Shown here one piece after another: positions 51,623-60,313 of a stretch of DNA of 64,000 nt. The notes below the pieces were generated by a model. It worked only from the letters and a program-made list of their open reading frames with translations, was not told the origin of the DNA and made no database searches. Location of the stretch: NCBI RefSeq assembly GCF_018417475.1, contig NZ_CP054856.1, positions 2,759,001-2,823,000 on the forward strand, in the 5' to 3' direction. The position numbers and the translations under genes are program-made. The stretch is from Novosphingobium decolorationis (lineage in GTDB: Bacteria > Pseudomonadota > Alphaproteobacteria > Sphingomonadales > Sphingomonadaceae). The stretch's first letter is position 1; every line of letters begins with the position of its first letter.

Positions 51623-52618
51623 TCAGTAGGCGTCCATGTCGTCGGCGATCTCGAAGGGGCCCGGGTAGGCGGCGGAGAGGGTGGTGAGGTAGGCGAAGTG
51701 CTCGGGGCTGCGCGGGTCCCAGCCCGAGAAGTGCGTGACGACCAGTCCGCCCACGTCCGCGCGCGCGGCGAGCGCGCCAAGGTCGGCGGGCGAGAGATGG
51801 TGGTGCGCCAGGTGCGTCTGCATGGCCTGCAACTGCCCCTCGGGAATACCGGGGTTGGCCGCGATCAGGCGCGCGATGGTGAGCGGAATGTCCATCATCT
51901 CGGCAACCATCAGGTCCGCGCCCTTCGCCAGCTCCTCGAGCCGCGCGCTGGGGCCGGTGTCGCCGGTGTAGACGATCGCGCGGCCCGGCAGATCGAAGCG
52001 CAGCGAGAGCGACTGGAAGCGCTGCGCCATCGCGCTGCCCTCGGGGAAGCTGTAGTGGGTGTTGCGCGCCACCGTGACGGTCATGCCGTCCACTTCGATC
52101 CGGTCGCCATCGCGCAGTTCGCGCACCGTGATGCCCGCGCGGTGATCGACGGGCGGCGCGCCTTCCACGCCATAGTTCGCGGTGACCCCCGGGACCATCG
52201 AGGCGAGGAGGCCCTCGACCAGTTCGCGCGTTCCGGGCGGTCCGTAGATGGTCAGCGGATCGCGCGCGCTGGTCTGGAAGCGCAGGCCGAGGACGGCCGC
52301 CAGGCCGCCGGTGTGGTCGAAGTGCAGGTGGCTGAGGAAGATCGCGTCCACCGCGCGCGATTGCACCCCGGCCTGCTCCATCCGCCCCGCCGCGCCATCG
52401 CCCACGTCGACCAGGTAGTCCTTTCCGGCAAAGCGCAGCAGGTTTGCAGGCTGTGAGCGCTCGGGCACGACCACGGGCCCCGCATTGGTGCCCAGCGTGA
52501 TCCAGGTCCCCAGACCTTTCCTGTCCGGTGCCGGCTCCTGCGCCGCGGCGGGCGTACCGGCCGCCGTGAGCAGGAGTAGGGGGAGGACGCGGCAGGCGAA
52601 CGTGCGAAGAGGACGCAT
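51623..52618 (-). CDS. exported metallo-beta-lactamase-fold hydrolase
   Basis: A 331-residue protein with a Sec signal (R-V-L-P-L-L-L-L-T-A-A-G, cleavage after A-A-A near residue 26). The metal motif is H-L-H-F-D-H at residues 97-102. Y-G-P-P-G-T, N-T-H-Y, Y-T-G-D-T-G and V-V-T-H-F supply further ligands, which resembles the tRNase Z-like and AtsA arylsulfatase branch. It works in the periplasm on an ester, sulfate or lactone that is not known. Its ATG overlaps the TonB receptor stop by one base. Confidence 0.85.
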   Translation of the reverse strand: MRPLRTFACRVLPLLLLTAAGTPAAAQEPAPDRKGLGTWITLGTNAGPVVVPERSQPANLLRFAGKDYLVDVGDGAAGRMEQAGVQSRAVDAIFLSHLHFDHTGGLAAVLGLRFQTSARDPLTIYGPPGTRELVEGLLASMVPGVTANYGVEGAPPVDHRAGITVRELRDGDRIEVDGMTVTVARNTHYSFPEGSAMAQRFQSLSLRFDLPGRAIVYTGDTGPSARLEELAKGADLMVAEMMDIPLTIARLIAANPGIPEGQLQAMQTHLAHHHLSPADLGALAARADVGGLVVTHFSGWDPRSPEHFAYLTTLSAAYPGPFEIADDMDAY

Positions 52619-55119
52619 CAGAACGTGTACCCGACCCTGAGGCCGTAAGTGCGCGGGGGTTCATAGGCGGAACTGGCGACGTTGCCCGCGCCCAGCTGGT
52701 AGGTCGACTGCACCGCCTGGTCGGTCAGGTTGCGCACGAAGAGCATGACCGTGACGGGAATCTCGGTCGGCTCGAAGCGGATCGAGGCGTCCATCTTGAA
52801 GTCCGCGCCGCTGTCGCCGGTGGGCAGGTAGGCAAAGCCGATCACGCGGTTGGCGCGGTAGCGGCCATCGAGCGCGAAGGTGATGTCGAGCGGATCGAGT
52901 TCAAGCTTCTGCTGGACGCCCAGGTTGAAGCTCCACTTGGGCGCGTAGAGGGCAGGCTTGCCCGAGCAGTCGATGTCGAACGAGCGGACGGGCTCGGAAA
53001 CCTGGGTGTAGCCGCAGCCCGTGATCGGGGTGAGGAAGTAGGGCGGGTCGCCTTCGTCGGACAGGTCGATCTGGTTGTACTGGAAGCTGTCGTAGGTGGC
53101 ATCGAGGTACTGCGCGCCGCCATGGACGAGCGTGGTGGGGCCCGCCAGCCACTGGAAGTCCATCTCCACGCCCTTGACCGAGGACTTGCCCACGTTGCGC
53201 GTGTAGAAGGCGTTGTTGCCGTTGTCGTCGAGCCCCAGCGCGGCCAGCTGCTGGCCCCGGTACTTCCAGTAGAAGGCCTCCAGGTTCAGCTGCAGGCTGT
53301 TGTTGAAGAAGCTGTTCTTCGAACCCAGCGTCCAGGCGTCGATGAACTCGGGGGCGTATTCCTCCTGCCCGAAGGTGATGTTGAAGCCACCGGCGCGAAA
53401 GCCGGTCTCGAAGCTGGCGTAGACAAGGTTGTCGGGGCTTGCGTCGAATTCGACCGCGGCGCGCCAGGTCACTTCGCGGTCGCTCGCCGCGCGGTCGATC
53501 ACGGTCGGGGTAATCGCAAGAAGCGCGGTGGGGCCCATGGGACCGAACGGGCCGAAGGGGAAGGCGCCGTAGGGGGCAGGCGCATCGAGCGGGCTTCCTG
53601 CCGGGAACAGCCCCGGGGCGTACTGGGCAAGCGAATCGCGCAAGGTCAGCCCCACCGGCACGGTCGGCAGGTTCGGGCAACTGGGCTGGCCGGAGGGCAG
53701 CTCGGTCAGGCAGATCGCGGCCAGCGAATCGGCCTGGGCCACGATGTCGCGCTTCTCGTCGGAATAGCGAAGGCCGCCCACGAGCCGCAGCGTATCGGTG
53801 AGGCTCCAGGTGACGCGCCCGAAGGCGGCCAGCGAGCGGGTGTGCGTGTCGAAGCTGTTGAAGGTGGTCGTCGAGAACTGGTTGAACGAATTGACGCCCT
53901 TGACCGTCTCGTCGAACCAGTACCCGCCCAGCAGCCACTCGACAGGGCCGCTCGTGCCCGAAAGGCGCGCTTCGAGGCTGTACTGCTCGGCGGTGTCGGA
54001 GTTGATCGCGGCCTTGAAGGGGGGGCCGTTGAACTGGTTGTCCAGCTTGGAGTGGCGATAGGCGGGGATCACGACGAGATCGACCCCGCCCAGATCGACG
54101 TTCACTTCGGCGTTGAGGCCCCAGTATTCATCGTCGCGGCGCGGATATGCATAGCCGGTCAGCGGCGCGAAGAGCGGGGCCGCGGTGGCCGTGTTCTCGA
54201 TGAAGTCCAGGGCTTCCGGCGTGAACAGGCCGGTGTAGGGCGCGCGCACATTGTCCGGAGCCTCGACGTGGAGCCAGTTGCGGACCGTCGCGCCGGGATT
54301 GAAGGGGGTGAAGGTGTAGACGCCCTCGACGTTGAGACCGGGCCCTGTGCCCTTCTGAGTCGAGTAGTCGGCCGAGACGCGCAGGTTGATCGCGGGGCTG
54401 AGTTCGGCATAGATCTGTCCGCGCAGGGCCAGATCCTTGGCCGAGCCGGTGCCGTCCGAGAAGTAACCGTCGCGCTCGTTCACCGTCCCGGCAAGGCGCA
54501 GGGCGACATCGTTGCCGAGCGGCGCGTTCACCATGCCCGTCAGCTCATAGGCATCGTAGTTGCCGTATTGCGCGCTGACCGAGCCTTCCGAAACGCCCAG
54601 CTGCGGCGCGTTCGGGATCACGTTGATCGCGCCGCCCGTGGCGTTGCGTCCATAGAGCGTGCCCTGGGGGCCCTTCAGCACTTCCACGCGGTTGACGTCG
54701 AGGAAGGAGGCGACGGTCGAGGAGGGGCGCCCGATGTAGACGCCGTCGATGTTGAAGGCGACGGCCGGGCTGGTGTAGCCGTTGTTCGCGAAGTTGCCGA
54801 CGCCGCGAATGAAGTAGCCGGTGTTCGCGCCGCCGCCCGCCGCGACATAGAGCGCGGGCGCCACGGTGTTGAGCTGGGTCGCGTCGGCGACGCCGTTCTG
54901 GACCAGCTGGTCGCCGCTGGCCGCGTTGATCGCGATGGCCGCATCCTGCAGGGTTTCGGCGCGGCGCTGTGCGGTGACGATGATGGCGTTGAGCCCGAAG
55001 GTCTCGCCTGTCTCGGAGGTCTGTGTCTGAGTGGCCTGAGTCTCAGTGGTCTGGCCCAGGGCGGGCTGCGCCAACAGGGCAAGGGTCATCGCCGTGCCGG
55101 CGACCAGGGGCGTACGCAT
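52618..55119 (-). CDS. TonB-dependent outer-membrane receptor
   Basis: An 833-residue receptor. A signal peptide ends at A-L-G-Q (about residue 23), followed by a Thr/Gln-rich stretch and the TonB box-like I-I-V-T-A-Q-R-R. The plug domain (about 55-165) has G-Y-F-I-R-G-V-G, V-L-K-G-P-Q-G-T-L-Y-G-R-N-A-T-G-G and the beta barrel ends in T-Y-G-L-R-V-G-Y-T-F with the terminal Phe needed for assembly. It is the first gene of the operon and the likely importer of the aromatic substrate. It is divergent from the LysR gene. Confidence 0.93.
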   Translation of the reverse strand: MRTPLVAGTAMTLALLAQPALGQTTETQATQTQTSETGETFGLNAIIVTAQRRAETLQDAAIAINAASGDQLVQNGVADATQLNTVAPALYVAAGGGANTGYFIRGVGNFANNGYTSPAVAFNIDGVYIGRPSSTVASFLDVNRVEVLKGPQGTLYGRNATGGAINVIPNAPQLGVSEGSVSAQYGNYDAYELTGMVNAPLGNDVALRLAGTVNERDGYFSDGTGSAKDLALRGQIYAELSPAINLRVSADYSTQKGTGPGLNVEGVYTFTPFNPGATVRNWLHVEAPDNVRAPYTGLFTPEALDFIENTATAAPLFAPLTGYAYPRRDDEYWGLNAEVNVDLGGVDLVVIPAYRHSKLDNQFNGPPFKAAINSDTAEQYSLEARLSGTSGPVEWLLGGYWFDETVKGVNSFNQFSTTTFNSFDTHTRSLAAFGRVTWSLTDTLRLVGGLRYSDEKRDIVAQADSLAAICLTELPSGQPSCPNLPTVPVGLTLRDSLAQYAPGLFPAGSPLDAPAPYGAFPFGPFGPMGPTALLAITPTVIDRAASDREVTWRAAVEFDASPDNLVYASFETGFRAGGFNITFGQEEYAPEFIDAWTLGSKNSFFNNSLQLNLEAFYWKYRGQQLAALGLDDNGNNAFYTRNVGKSSVKGVEMDFQWLAGPTTLVHGGAQYLDATYDSFQYNQIDLSDEGDPPYFLTPITGCGYTQVSEPVRSFDIDCSGKPALYAPKWSFNLGVQQKLELDPLDITFALDGRYRANRVIGFAYLPTGDSGADFKMDASIRFEPTEIPVTVMLFVRNLTDQAVQSTYQLGAGNVASSAYEPPRTYGLRVGYTF

Positions 55120-55240
55120 CGCTTTCTCTCTCCCTAACGGCAGCTGTTTATCGCTGCACTTGCCATGCGTTCTTTCACTGCGCAGACTATCGGTCCAATT
55201 TTTTGTTTTTCTCGATAACTACAAATGGAATGAATGCATC

Positions 55241-56173
55241 ATGCGGATGGATCATTTCGACCTTAACTTGTTGGTTGCATTCGAAGCTTTGCTTCAGGAG
55301 CGCAGCGTGACCCGCGCGGCGAAGCGGCTGAACGTGACGCAATCGGCGATGAGCGCCTCGCTCAAGCGCCTGCGCGAGAGCTTTCACGACGACCTTCTGG
55401 TGCTTCACGGCAAGAAGATGATTCCCACCCAGCACGCGCTGGCGATCGCGCCCGAAGTCAGCGATGCGCTGATACGTCTCAAGGGGCTGATCGCGATGAG
55501 CACGCGGTTCGATCCGGCGGCGTCCCGGCGCCTGTTCTTCGTGAATGCCTCGGACTACATCACCACGGTGCTGCTGGTTCCCCTGGTCGAGGTTCTCCAG
55601 CGCGAAGCGCCGGGCATTCGCCTCAACCTGTCGCTCCCCGACATGGACAGCGCGGACAAGCTGGAGGCGGGCGAGGTGGACCTGATCCTCACGCCCGAGG
55701 AATTCATGGATTGCGACCATCCGCGCGAACTCCTCTTCGAGGAGCGCTTCGTTGCCGTGGGCGCGCGTGACAACCCCCTGCTGGATAGCGAACTGACGCG
55801 CGAGGGCTTCCTTGCCGCAGGGCACGTGGCGGTGCGTATCGGCAATCAGGATACCTTTGTCGAAGGCGTGCTGAACACGCTCGTTCCCGAGCGCCGGATC
55901 GAGGTCTGCGCGCAGTCGTTCATCCAGGTGCCCTGGTTGTTGCGCGGCACCAACCGCCTGTCCGTCATGCATGAGCGGCTGGCTCAGACCGCGGCGCCCG
56001 TGCACGAGCTCGCCATCGCCGAGCTTCCCTTCCATGTCCCCAACATGCGCGAGATGATGCAGTACCATGTCGCGCGCACGCACGATGCCGGGCTGACCTG
56101 GCTGCGCGAACGCATCATTCGCTTCGCCCGCCAGCTTGCGCCTCAGCCCGGCCTGAGCGTGCCGGCAGATTGA
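55241..56173 (+). CDS. LysR-family transcriptional regulator
   Basis: A 310-residue regulator of NodD/NahR-like type. The helix-turn-helix (residues 4-62) has M-D-H-F-D-L-N-L-L-V-A-F-E-A-L-L and R-A-A-K-R-L-N-V-T-Q-S-A-M-S-A-S-L-K-R-L. The inducer-binding domain spans about 92-300. ATG 55241 or 55247 fits the family; the longer frame from 55046 is Cys-rich and rejected. It lies 121 bases from the divergent operon and probably controls it. No clear T-N11-A site could be fixed in the gap. Confidence 0.92.
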   Translation: MRMDHFDLNLLVAFEALLQERSVTRAAKRLNVTQSAMSASLKRLRESFHDDLLVLHGKKMIPTQHALAIAPEVSDALIRLKGLIAMSTRFDPAASRRLFFVNASDYITTVLLVPLVEVLQREAPGIRLNLSLPDMDSADKLEAGEVDLILTPEEFMDCDHPRELLFEERFVAVGARDNPLLDSELTREGFLAAGHVAVRIGNQDTFVEGVLNTLVPERRIEVCAQSFIQVPWLLRGTNRLSVMHERLAQTAAPVHELAIAELPFHVPNMREMMQYHVARTHDAGLTWLRERIIRFARQLAPQPGLSVPAD

Positions 56174-56210
56174 CCTGTGCGCCCGTCAGGCGGGCCTGCG
56201 CGCCGGGGTG

Positions 56211-56549
56211 TCAGAGCTCGCCCAGCCAGCCCAGTGTGGCCGGGGCGCCTGTGTCGCAGACCCAGCCCAGCACGGCGGGTGTGTCGTAGGGGTGGATCTC
56301 GCCAAGGCGCGCGACGGCGGCTTCGAGGAGGTCCGCGCGGGTCTTGAGGAGCAGGCCGACTTCGCGGGCGGTGTCGATCCGGCCCTCCCATTCGAACACG
56401 CTGGTGACCCCCGGGATCACGTTGCCGCAACCGGCGAGCTTCTCTTCGACGAGGGTTCGCGCGACCGCGAGTGCGGCGGCTTCATCGGGGCAGGGACACC
56501 AGACAAGTGCTCCTGAAAGGGGCGCGCCGGAAAGGGGCCCGTCCGCCAT
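56211..56549 (-). CDS. cutA: divalent cation tolerance protein CutA
   Basis: A 112-residue CutA1. It has the core C-P-D-E-A-A-A-L-A-V-A-R-T-L-V-E-E-K-L-A-G-C-G-N-V near residue 20, then S-V-F-E-W-E-G and H-P-Y-D-T-P near 90. CutA forms stable trimers; a copper-tolerance role is debated. It starts one base after the ctaA stop, so it is on the same transcript. The N-terminal G-P-L-S-G-A-P-L-S-G-A repeat is an oddity. Confidence 0.92.
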   Translation of the reverse strand: MADGPLSGAPLSGALVWCPCPDEAAALAVARTLVEEKLAGCGNVIPGVTSVFEWEGRIDTAREVGLLLKTRADLLEAAVARLGEIHPYDTPAVLGWVCDTGAPATLGWLGEL

Positions 56550-56550
56550 C

Positions 56551-57645
56551 TCAGGCCGCGCTCAGCAGGTTGACCGGATCGCGGCGGCCCAGCGCATGGG
56601 CGCCCCAGACCACGCTCATCACCAGCAGCGCGGCGCAGACCTGGTGGGCGACTGCCAGCCACAGGTTCACGCCCGACCAGATTGTCGCAACGCCGAGCAG
56701 GATCTGCAGGCCGAAGGCCATGTGGATCGCCACCGAGGCCGGGCGCTGGCGAATCGCGCGCAGGCGCCGCCCCATGACGACGAGGATCGCCACGACCACC
56801 CAGGCCCACCAGCGGTGAAGAAAGTGGACGAGGAAGGGATCGTTGAAGAGCGCATGGAAGAGTCCGCCCGAGGCATCGACACCCTCGGGGAAGAGATGGC
56901 CCTGCATCAGCGGCCAGGCGTCGAGGTGGAACCAGCCGGCTCCCGCGACGTAGCCCGCGCGCATGCCCGCGACGAGCGCCCCGTAGAACAGCTGGAGCGT
57001 CAGCGCGGCCATCGCCACGAAGGTGAAGCGCCCGAGCGAGGAGCGCGGCGTGCCCTGTTCGAGCTGCTTCAGGTCGAGCGCGGTCCACACGAGGCCGCCC
57101 AGCGTGAGGAGCGCGGTCAGGAGGTGCGCGGCAAGCCGGAAGTGGCTCACTCGGTCGAGCGCGTCGGGGGAGAGCCCGGAAGAGACCATCCACCAGCCCA
57201 CCGCGCCCTGCAGGCCGCCCAGCGCGAGGAGGGCGAGCAGACGCGGCTTGTAGCCCAGCGGGATCGTGCGGCGCACCCAGAACCAGATCAGCGGCAGCGC
57301 AAAGACCAGCCCGATGATGCGCGCGATCAGCCGGTGTGCCCATTCCCAGAAATAGATGAACTTGTAATCGGCAAGCGTCATGCCCGCCGGGCCGTTGACA
57401 TCAAGGTACTGCGGGATCTGGCGGTACTCGGCGAACTCGGCCTGCCACTGCGCGTCGGTCAGGGGGGGCAGGGCGCCGGTCACCGGCTTCCACTGCGTGA
57501 TCGAGAGGCCGGATTCGGTGAGGCGCGTGATCCCGCCGATAGCCACGATGAGCACGACCAGCACGGCGACGGTGAACAGCCAGCGCACCATCGCGCCGAT
57601 GTCGTCGTGGGTTCCGATGAGAGGGCGACCGTCCATGTTCTTCAT
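56551..57645 (-). CDS. ctaA: heme A synthase
   Basis: A 364-residue membrane enzyme oxidising heme O to heme A for cytochrome oxidase. Eight membrane helices are expected. I-G-G-I-T-R-L-T-E-S-G-L-S near residue 35, W-E-W-A-H-R near 115, H-F-R-L-A-A-H near 175 and H-R-W-W-A-W-V near 285 hold the conserved histidines. The start M-K-N-M-D-G-R-P at 57645 was chosen; the longer frame is Cys/Gly-rich and atypical. CtaB and CtaC genes are not nearby. Confidence 0.93.
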   Translation of the reverse strand: MKNMDGRPLIGTHDDIGAMVRWLFTVAVLVVLIVAIGGITRLTESGLSITQWKPVTGALPPLTDAQWQAEFAEYRQIPQYLDVNGPAGMTLADYKFIYFWEWAHRLIARIIGLVFALPLIWFWVRRTIPLGYKPRLLALLALGGLQGAVGWWMVSSGLSPDALDRVSHFRLAAHLLTALLTLGGLVWTALDLKQLEQGTPRSSLGRFTFVAMAALTLQLFYGALVAGMRAGYVAGAGWFHLDAWPLMQGHLFPEGVDASGGLFHALFNDPFLVHFLHRWWAWVVVAILVVMGRRLRAIRQRPASVAIHMAFGLQILLGVATIWSGVNLWLAVAHQVCAALLVMSVVWGAHALGRRDPVNLLSAA

Positions 57646-57748
57646 GGGGACTCTTCCTGAGCCCTTGCCGCAGGTTACGCAAGTGCCCGCAGCCTCCGGG
57701 CGCGGTAAGGGCTCGGTTCGCGGCAAATTTCGGCCCCGCTCTTGATTA

Positions 57749-57765
57749 ATGTTACAACGTTACAT
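57749..57765 (+). promoter_or_regulatory. possible operator before the MerC-like gene
   Basis: ATGTTACAACGTTACAT matches its reverse complement at 12 of 17 bases and has the direct repeat GTTAC-AAC-GTTAC. It lies 13 bases before the ATG and in general form recalls alphaproteobacterial Zur sites. Confidence 0.35.
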
Positions 57766-57777
57766 ATTTGCCGAACG

Positions 57778-58155
57778 ATGCGCAGCAACCCTTCCTCGAT
57801 TCGTGGACGGCTCGACCGGGCCGGAATCCTGCTCAGCGGGCTTTGCGCGGTGCACTGCGTGGCAGGCATCGTGCTGGTCGGCGTGCTGGGGCTGGGCGGG
57901 GAACTGCTGCTTTCCCCCGCGATTCACGAAGTCGGGCTGGCCCTTGCCGTCGTGTTCGGCGCGGTCTCGCTCGGATTTGGCGTTCTGCGCCATGGCCGGA
58001 TGACCCCGCTGGTGACCGGCGGGGCGGGCATCGTGCTGATGGCGCTCGCGCTGTTTGTCGGCCATGGCCTGCCCGAGGCGCTGCTCACCATCTGCGGCGT
58101 GGGCCTTGTCGCGGGCGCGCATCTCTTCAACCTGCGCGGCCACGCGGCCCACTGA
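57778..58155 (+). CDS. MerC-domain membrane protein
   Basis: A 125-residue protein with four hydrophobic helices and the MerC signature G-L-C-A-V-H-C-V-A-G near residue 20 (C-x3-C pair). MerC proteins carry mercury or other soft metals into the cell. There is no other mer gene nearby. ATG 57778 was chosen because the longer frame adds unrelated residues. It is divergent from ctaA, and an inverted motif in the gap may bind a metal regulator. Confidence 0.85.
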   Translation: MRSNPSSIRGRLDRAGILLSGLCAVHCVAGIVLVGVLGLGGELLLSPAIHEVGLALAVVFGAVSLGFGVLRHGRMTPLVTGGAGIVLMALALFVGHGLPEALLTICGVGLVAGAHLFNLRGHAAH

Positions 58156-58275
58156 TCCCTGCGTTTGGGACGCGCAGGCGATGACCCTGCCGCTCCTCGC
58201 GAAAAGCGCCGCTCACGTAGCGGCTCGGCGGCGGGAAACCTTGCGCTCGGCGCAGGGCGCGCTATCTGCACCCAC

Positions 58276-58506
58276 ATGGCCCAGAACGACACGCCGAACG
58301 CCCTTATCTCGCTCACCGTCAACGGGGAGCCGCACCGGATCGCGGCTGGCTCGACGATTGCCGACCTTGTCGCGCACATCGGCCTTGATCCCACCAAGGT
58401 CGCGGTCGAGCACAACGCCGAGATCGCGCCGCGCTCGACTCTGGCCGACGTGACCCTGGGCGAGGGCGACATCCTCGAGATCGTCCATTTCGTGGGCGGT
58501 GGCTGA
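58276..58506 (+). CDS. thiS: sulfur carrier protein ThiS
   Basis: A 76-residue ubiquitin-like carrier. The core I-S-L-T-V-N-G-E-P near residue 12 and the C terminus V-H-F-V-G-G-G, with the G-G pair that is thiocarboxylated (one extra Gly after it), are visible. It gives sulfur to ThiG for the thiazole of thiamine. It has an N-terminal tail of ten residues and is followed by thiG. A GCCGCT/AGCGGC hairpin (58208-58224) lies upstream; no TPP riboswitch was seen. Confidence 0.9.
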   Translation: MAQNDTPNALISLTVNGEPHRIAAGSTIADLVAHIGLDPTKVAVEHNAEIAPRSTLADVTLGEGDILEIVHFVGGG

Positions 58507-58585
58507 CGCGCCTCCAGCTCCGTCCCCCGTTCCTGTTTCTCCTGTGATTTTCGCGCGCCTCGACGCCGCTGAAAGGATGCGACCC

Positions 58586-59395
58586 GTGACCGATACCGCC
58601 ACCAACCCTGCCGCCGCCACCAACGAGGCCGACACCTGGACCGTTGCCGGGCGCACCTTCACCTCGCGCCTGATCGTGGGCACGGGCAAGTACAAGGACT
58701 TCGAGCAGAACGCGGCTGCGGTCGAGGCTTCGGGCGCCGAGATCGTCACGGTCGCGGTGCGCCGCGTCAACGTGTCGGACCCCAAGGCGCCGATGCTGAC
58801 CGACTACATCGACCCGAAGAAGATCACCTACCTGCCCAACACGGCGGGCTGCTTCACGGCCGAGGATGCGATCCGCACGCTGCGCCTGGCGCGCGAGGCG
58901 GGCGGCTGGGACCTCGTCAAGCTGGAGGTGCTGGGCGAGGCGCGCACTCTCTATCCCGACATGCGCGAGACGCTGAAGGCCACCGAGATCCTCGCCAAGG
59001 AAGGTTTCCTGCCGATGGTCTACTGCGTCGATGATCCGATCGCGGCCAAGCAGCTTGAAGAGGCGGGCGCGGTGGCGGTCATGCCGCTGGGCGCGCCGAT
59101 CGGTTCGGGCCTTGGCATCCAGAACCAGGTCACCGTGCGCCTCATCGTCGAGGGCGCCAAGGTGCCCGTGCTGGTCGATGCGGGCGTGGGCACCGCGTCG
59201 GAAGCGGCGGTCGCGATGGAACTGGGCTGTGACGGCGTGCTCATGAACACGGCCATTGCCGAGGCGAAGAATCCGGTAAGGATGGCGAAGGCAATGCGCC
59301 TCGCGGTGGAGGCCGGACGCCACGCATATCTTAGCGGGCGCATGCAGAAGCGCCGCTATGCAGACCCCTCGAGCCCGCTTTCCGGCATGATCTGA
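58586..59395 (+). CDS. thiG: thiazole synthase ThiG
   Basis: A 269-residue TIM-barrel enzyme that builds the thiazole phosphate from DXP, dehydroglycine and Thi[15 protein letters not shown] near residue 28, the Schiff-base Lys in D-L-V-K-L-E-V-L-G near 110, and [11 protein letters not shown] near 175 are visible. The GTG at 58586 has AAAGGA at good distance; ATG 58577 would add three residues but has no spacing, so either is possible. The thiS-thiG pair is an operon. Confidence 0.95.
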   Translation: MTDTATNPAAATNEADTWTVAGRTFTSRLIVGTGKYKDFEQNAAAVEASGAEIVTVAVRRVNVSDPKAPMLTDYIDPKKITYLPNTAGCFTAEDAIRTLRLAREAGGWDLVKLEVLGEARTLYPDMRETLKATEILAKEGFLPMVYCVDDPIAAKQLEEAGAVAVMPLGAPIGSGLGIQNQVTVRLIVEGAKVPVLVDAGVGTASEAAVAMELGCDGVLMNTAIAEAKNPVRMAKAMRLAVEAGRHAYLSGRMQKRRYADPSSPLSGMI

Positions 59396-59455
59396 TGGTT
59401 AATGATTTTATTGCCTAATACTTTCGGTCAGTGAGGTGTTCAAACGATTGCATGT

Positions 59456-59470
59456 TTAACGCGCGGGTAA
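59456..59470 (+). promoter_or_regulatory. CtrA-box-like site upstream of the 59551 gene
   Basis: TTAA, seven bases, GTAA: seven of eight matches to the CtrA consensus TTAA-N7-TTAA, 81 bases before the ATG. A short GCGCGGG/TAAGCGC hairpin overlaps it. Confidence 0.35.
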
Positions 59471-59550
59471 GCGCGTGGGGCTTAAAGTGTGTCCATCACG
59501 GGAAAGGCGAAAGCTGAACAACGACACATAACAAGCAACGGACACAGCAC

Positions 59551-60078
59551 ATGGAATACGCAGGCACGGCAAGTCTCACGATCAGCGAGCTTCGGGAATT
59601 CGCAAGCTTCACCCCTTCGGAACAGCGCTATATCCGGCGCAGTCTCGATGTTGGCCTGGGGCGCCAGGACGCTTTCAAGCTCTGGGGCCGCGATGCCGGG
59701 GAAATGGCCTCGATCCGGGGCCAGTACGAGAGCTACCGTGACCTGCCGGCCCTGCGCGGTCAGCGCCCGGACGAGTATGGCTTTGCCGATCTCGATCCGT
59801 TCATGGGCAAGCTGGTGCGCATGGCCGCCTACGATCTGGCGCAGGGCGGGCTGGACAGCTTCTCCGCCTTCCGCTTCCTCTACGAACGCCTGCTGGGCGC
59901 CTGGGCCCGGCCCTGGCTCCCCGGGGCCTTCTGCGGCGCGGCCGCGCTCCCGCAGATCCGCCCCGACCGGCGCAAGACCCTGCTGCACTCGATCAGCGAG
60001 GCTGCCGCGACGGCGCCGGGCTGGTCGGCGCGCGAACCCGGCTTCTATCCCGAGTGGATCGAGCTCGAAGCCGCCTGA
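59551..60078 (+). CDS. protein of unknown function, 175 residues
   Basis: It starts M-E-Y-A-G-T-A-S-L-T-I-S-E-L-R-E-F-A-S-F. It is a soluble, mostly helical protein with no signal peptide. Conserved-looking stretches are S-E-Q-R-Y-I-R-R-S-L-D-V-G-L-G-R-Q-D-A-F and L-V-R-M-A-A-Y-D-L-A-Q-G-G-L-D. The helix-turn-helix-like first half could bind DNA, but no family is recognised. A possible CtrA-type site lies upstream. It is not clearly linked to thiG. Confidence 0.7.
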   Translation: MEYAGTASLTISELREFASFTPSEQRYIRRSLDVGLGRQDAFKLWGRDAGEMASIRGQYESYRDLPALRGQRPDEYGFADLDPFMGKLVRMAAYDLAQGGLDSFSAFRFLYERLLGAWARPWLPGAFCGAAALPQIRPDRRKTLLHSISEAAATAPGWSAREPGFYPEWIELEAA

Positions 60079-60132
60079 GACACCTTTTTCCTTTACCGCA
60101 GGGCCCTCGGGTCGCACCGCTTTCCCTGCACC

Positions 60133-60198
60133 GGGCCGCTCTAGAACGTAGCGTGAGGCCCAAACCGCAACCTGCGACCGGAAAACCCGGCGCAGGTT
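60133..60198 (+). promoter_or_regulatory. two stem-loops in the gap before the coiled-coil gene
   Basis: GGGCC/GGCCC (60133-60161) encloses a 19-base loop. AACCTGCG/CGCAGGTT (60169-60198) encloses an inner CCGG/CCGG stem. There is no T-run. The 235-base gap holds no other feature. Confidence 0.35.
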
Positions 60199-60313
60199 GT
60201 CGCCGTTCGGACAAATCGAAGGCGGCCCTGCACCCGAAGAGCGTTATGGCATCTTGTACTCCCGAGAGATCCGGTCTCTGTCGCAGCCGGAACGGAAGCA
60301 AGAGGTGTAACGC

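Noticed and set aside
53122..55137. A 671-residue plus-strand ORF
   Set aside because: Antisense shadow of the TonB receptor; composition rich in Gly/Arg/Val without domains.
55046..55240. N-terminal extension of the LysR protein
   Set aside because: It covers the divergent promoter gap and is Cys/Arg-rich; the family N terminus begins at 55241.
58156..58275. TPP riboswitch before thiS
   Set aside because: No thi-box sequence or fold is visible, only a short hairpin.
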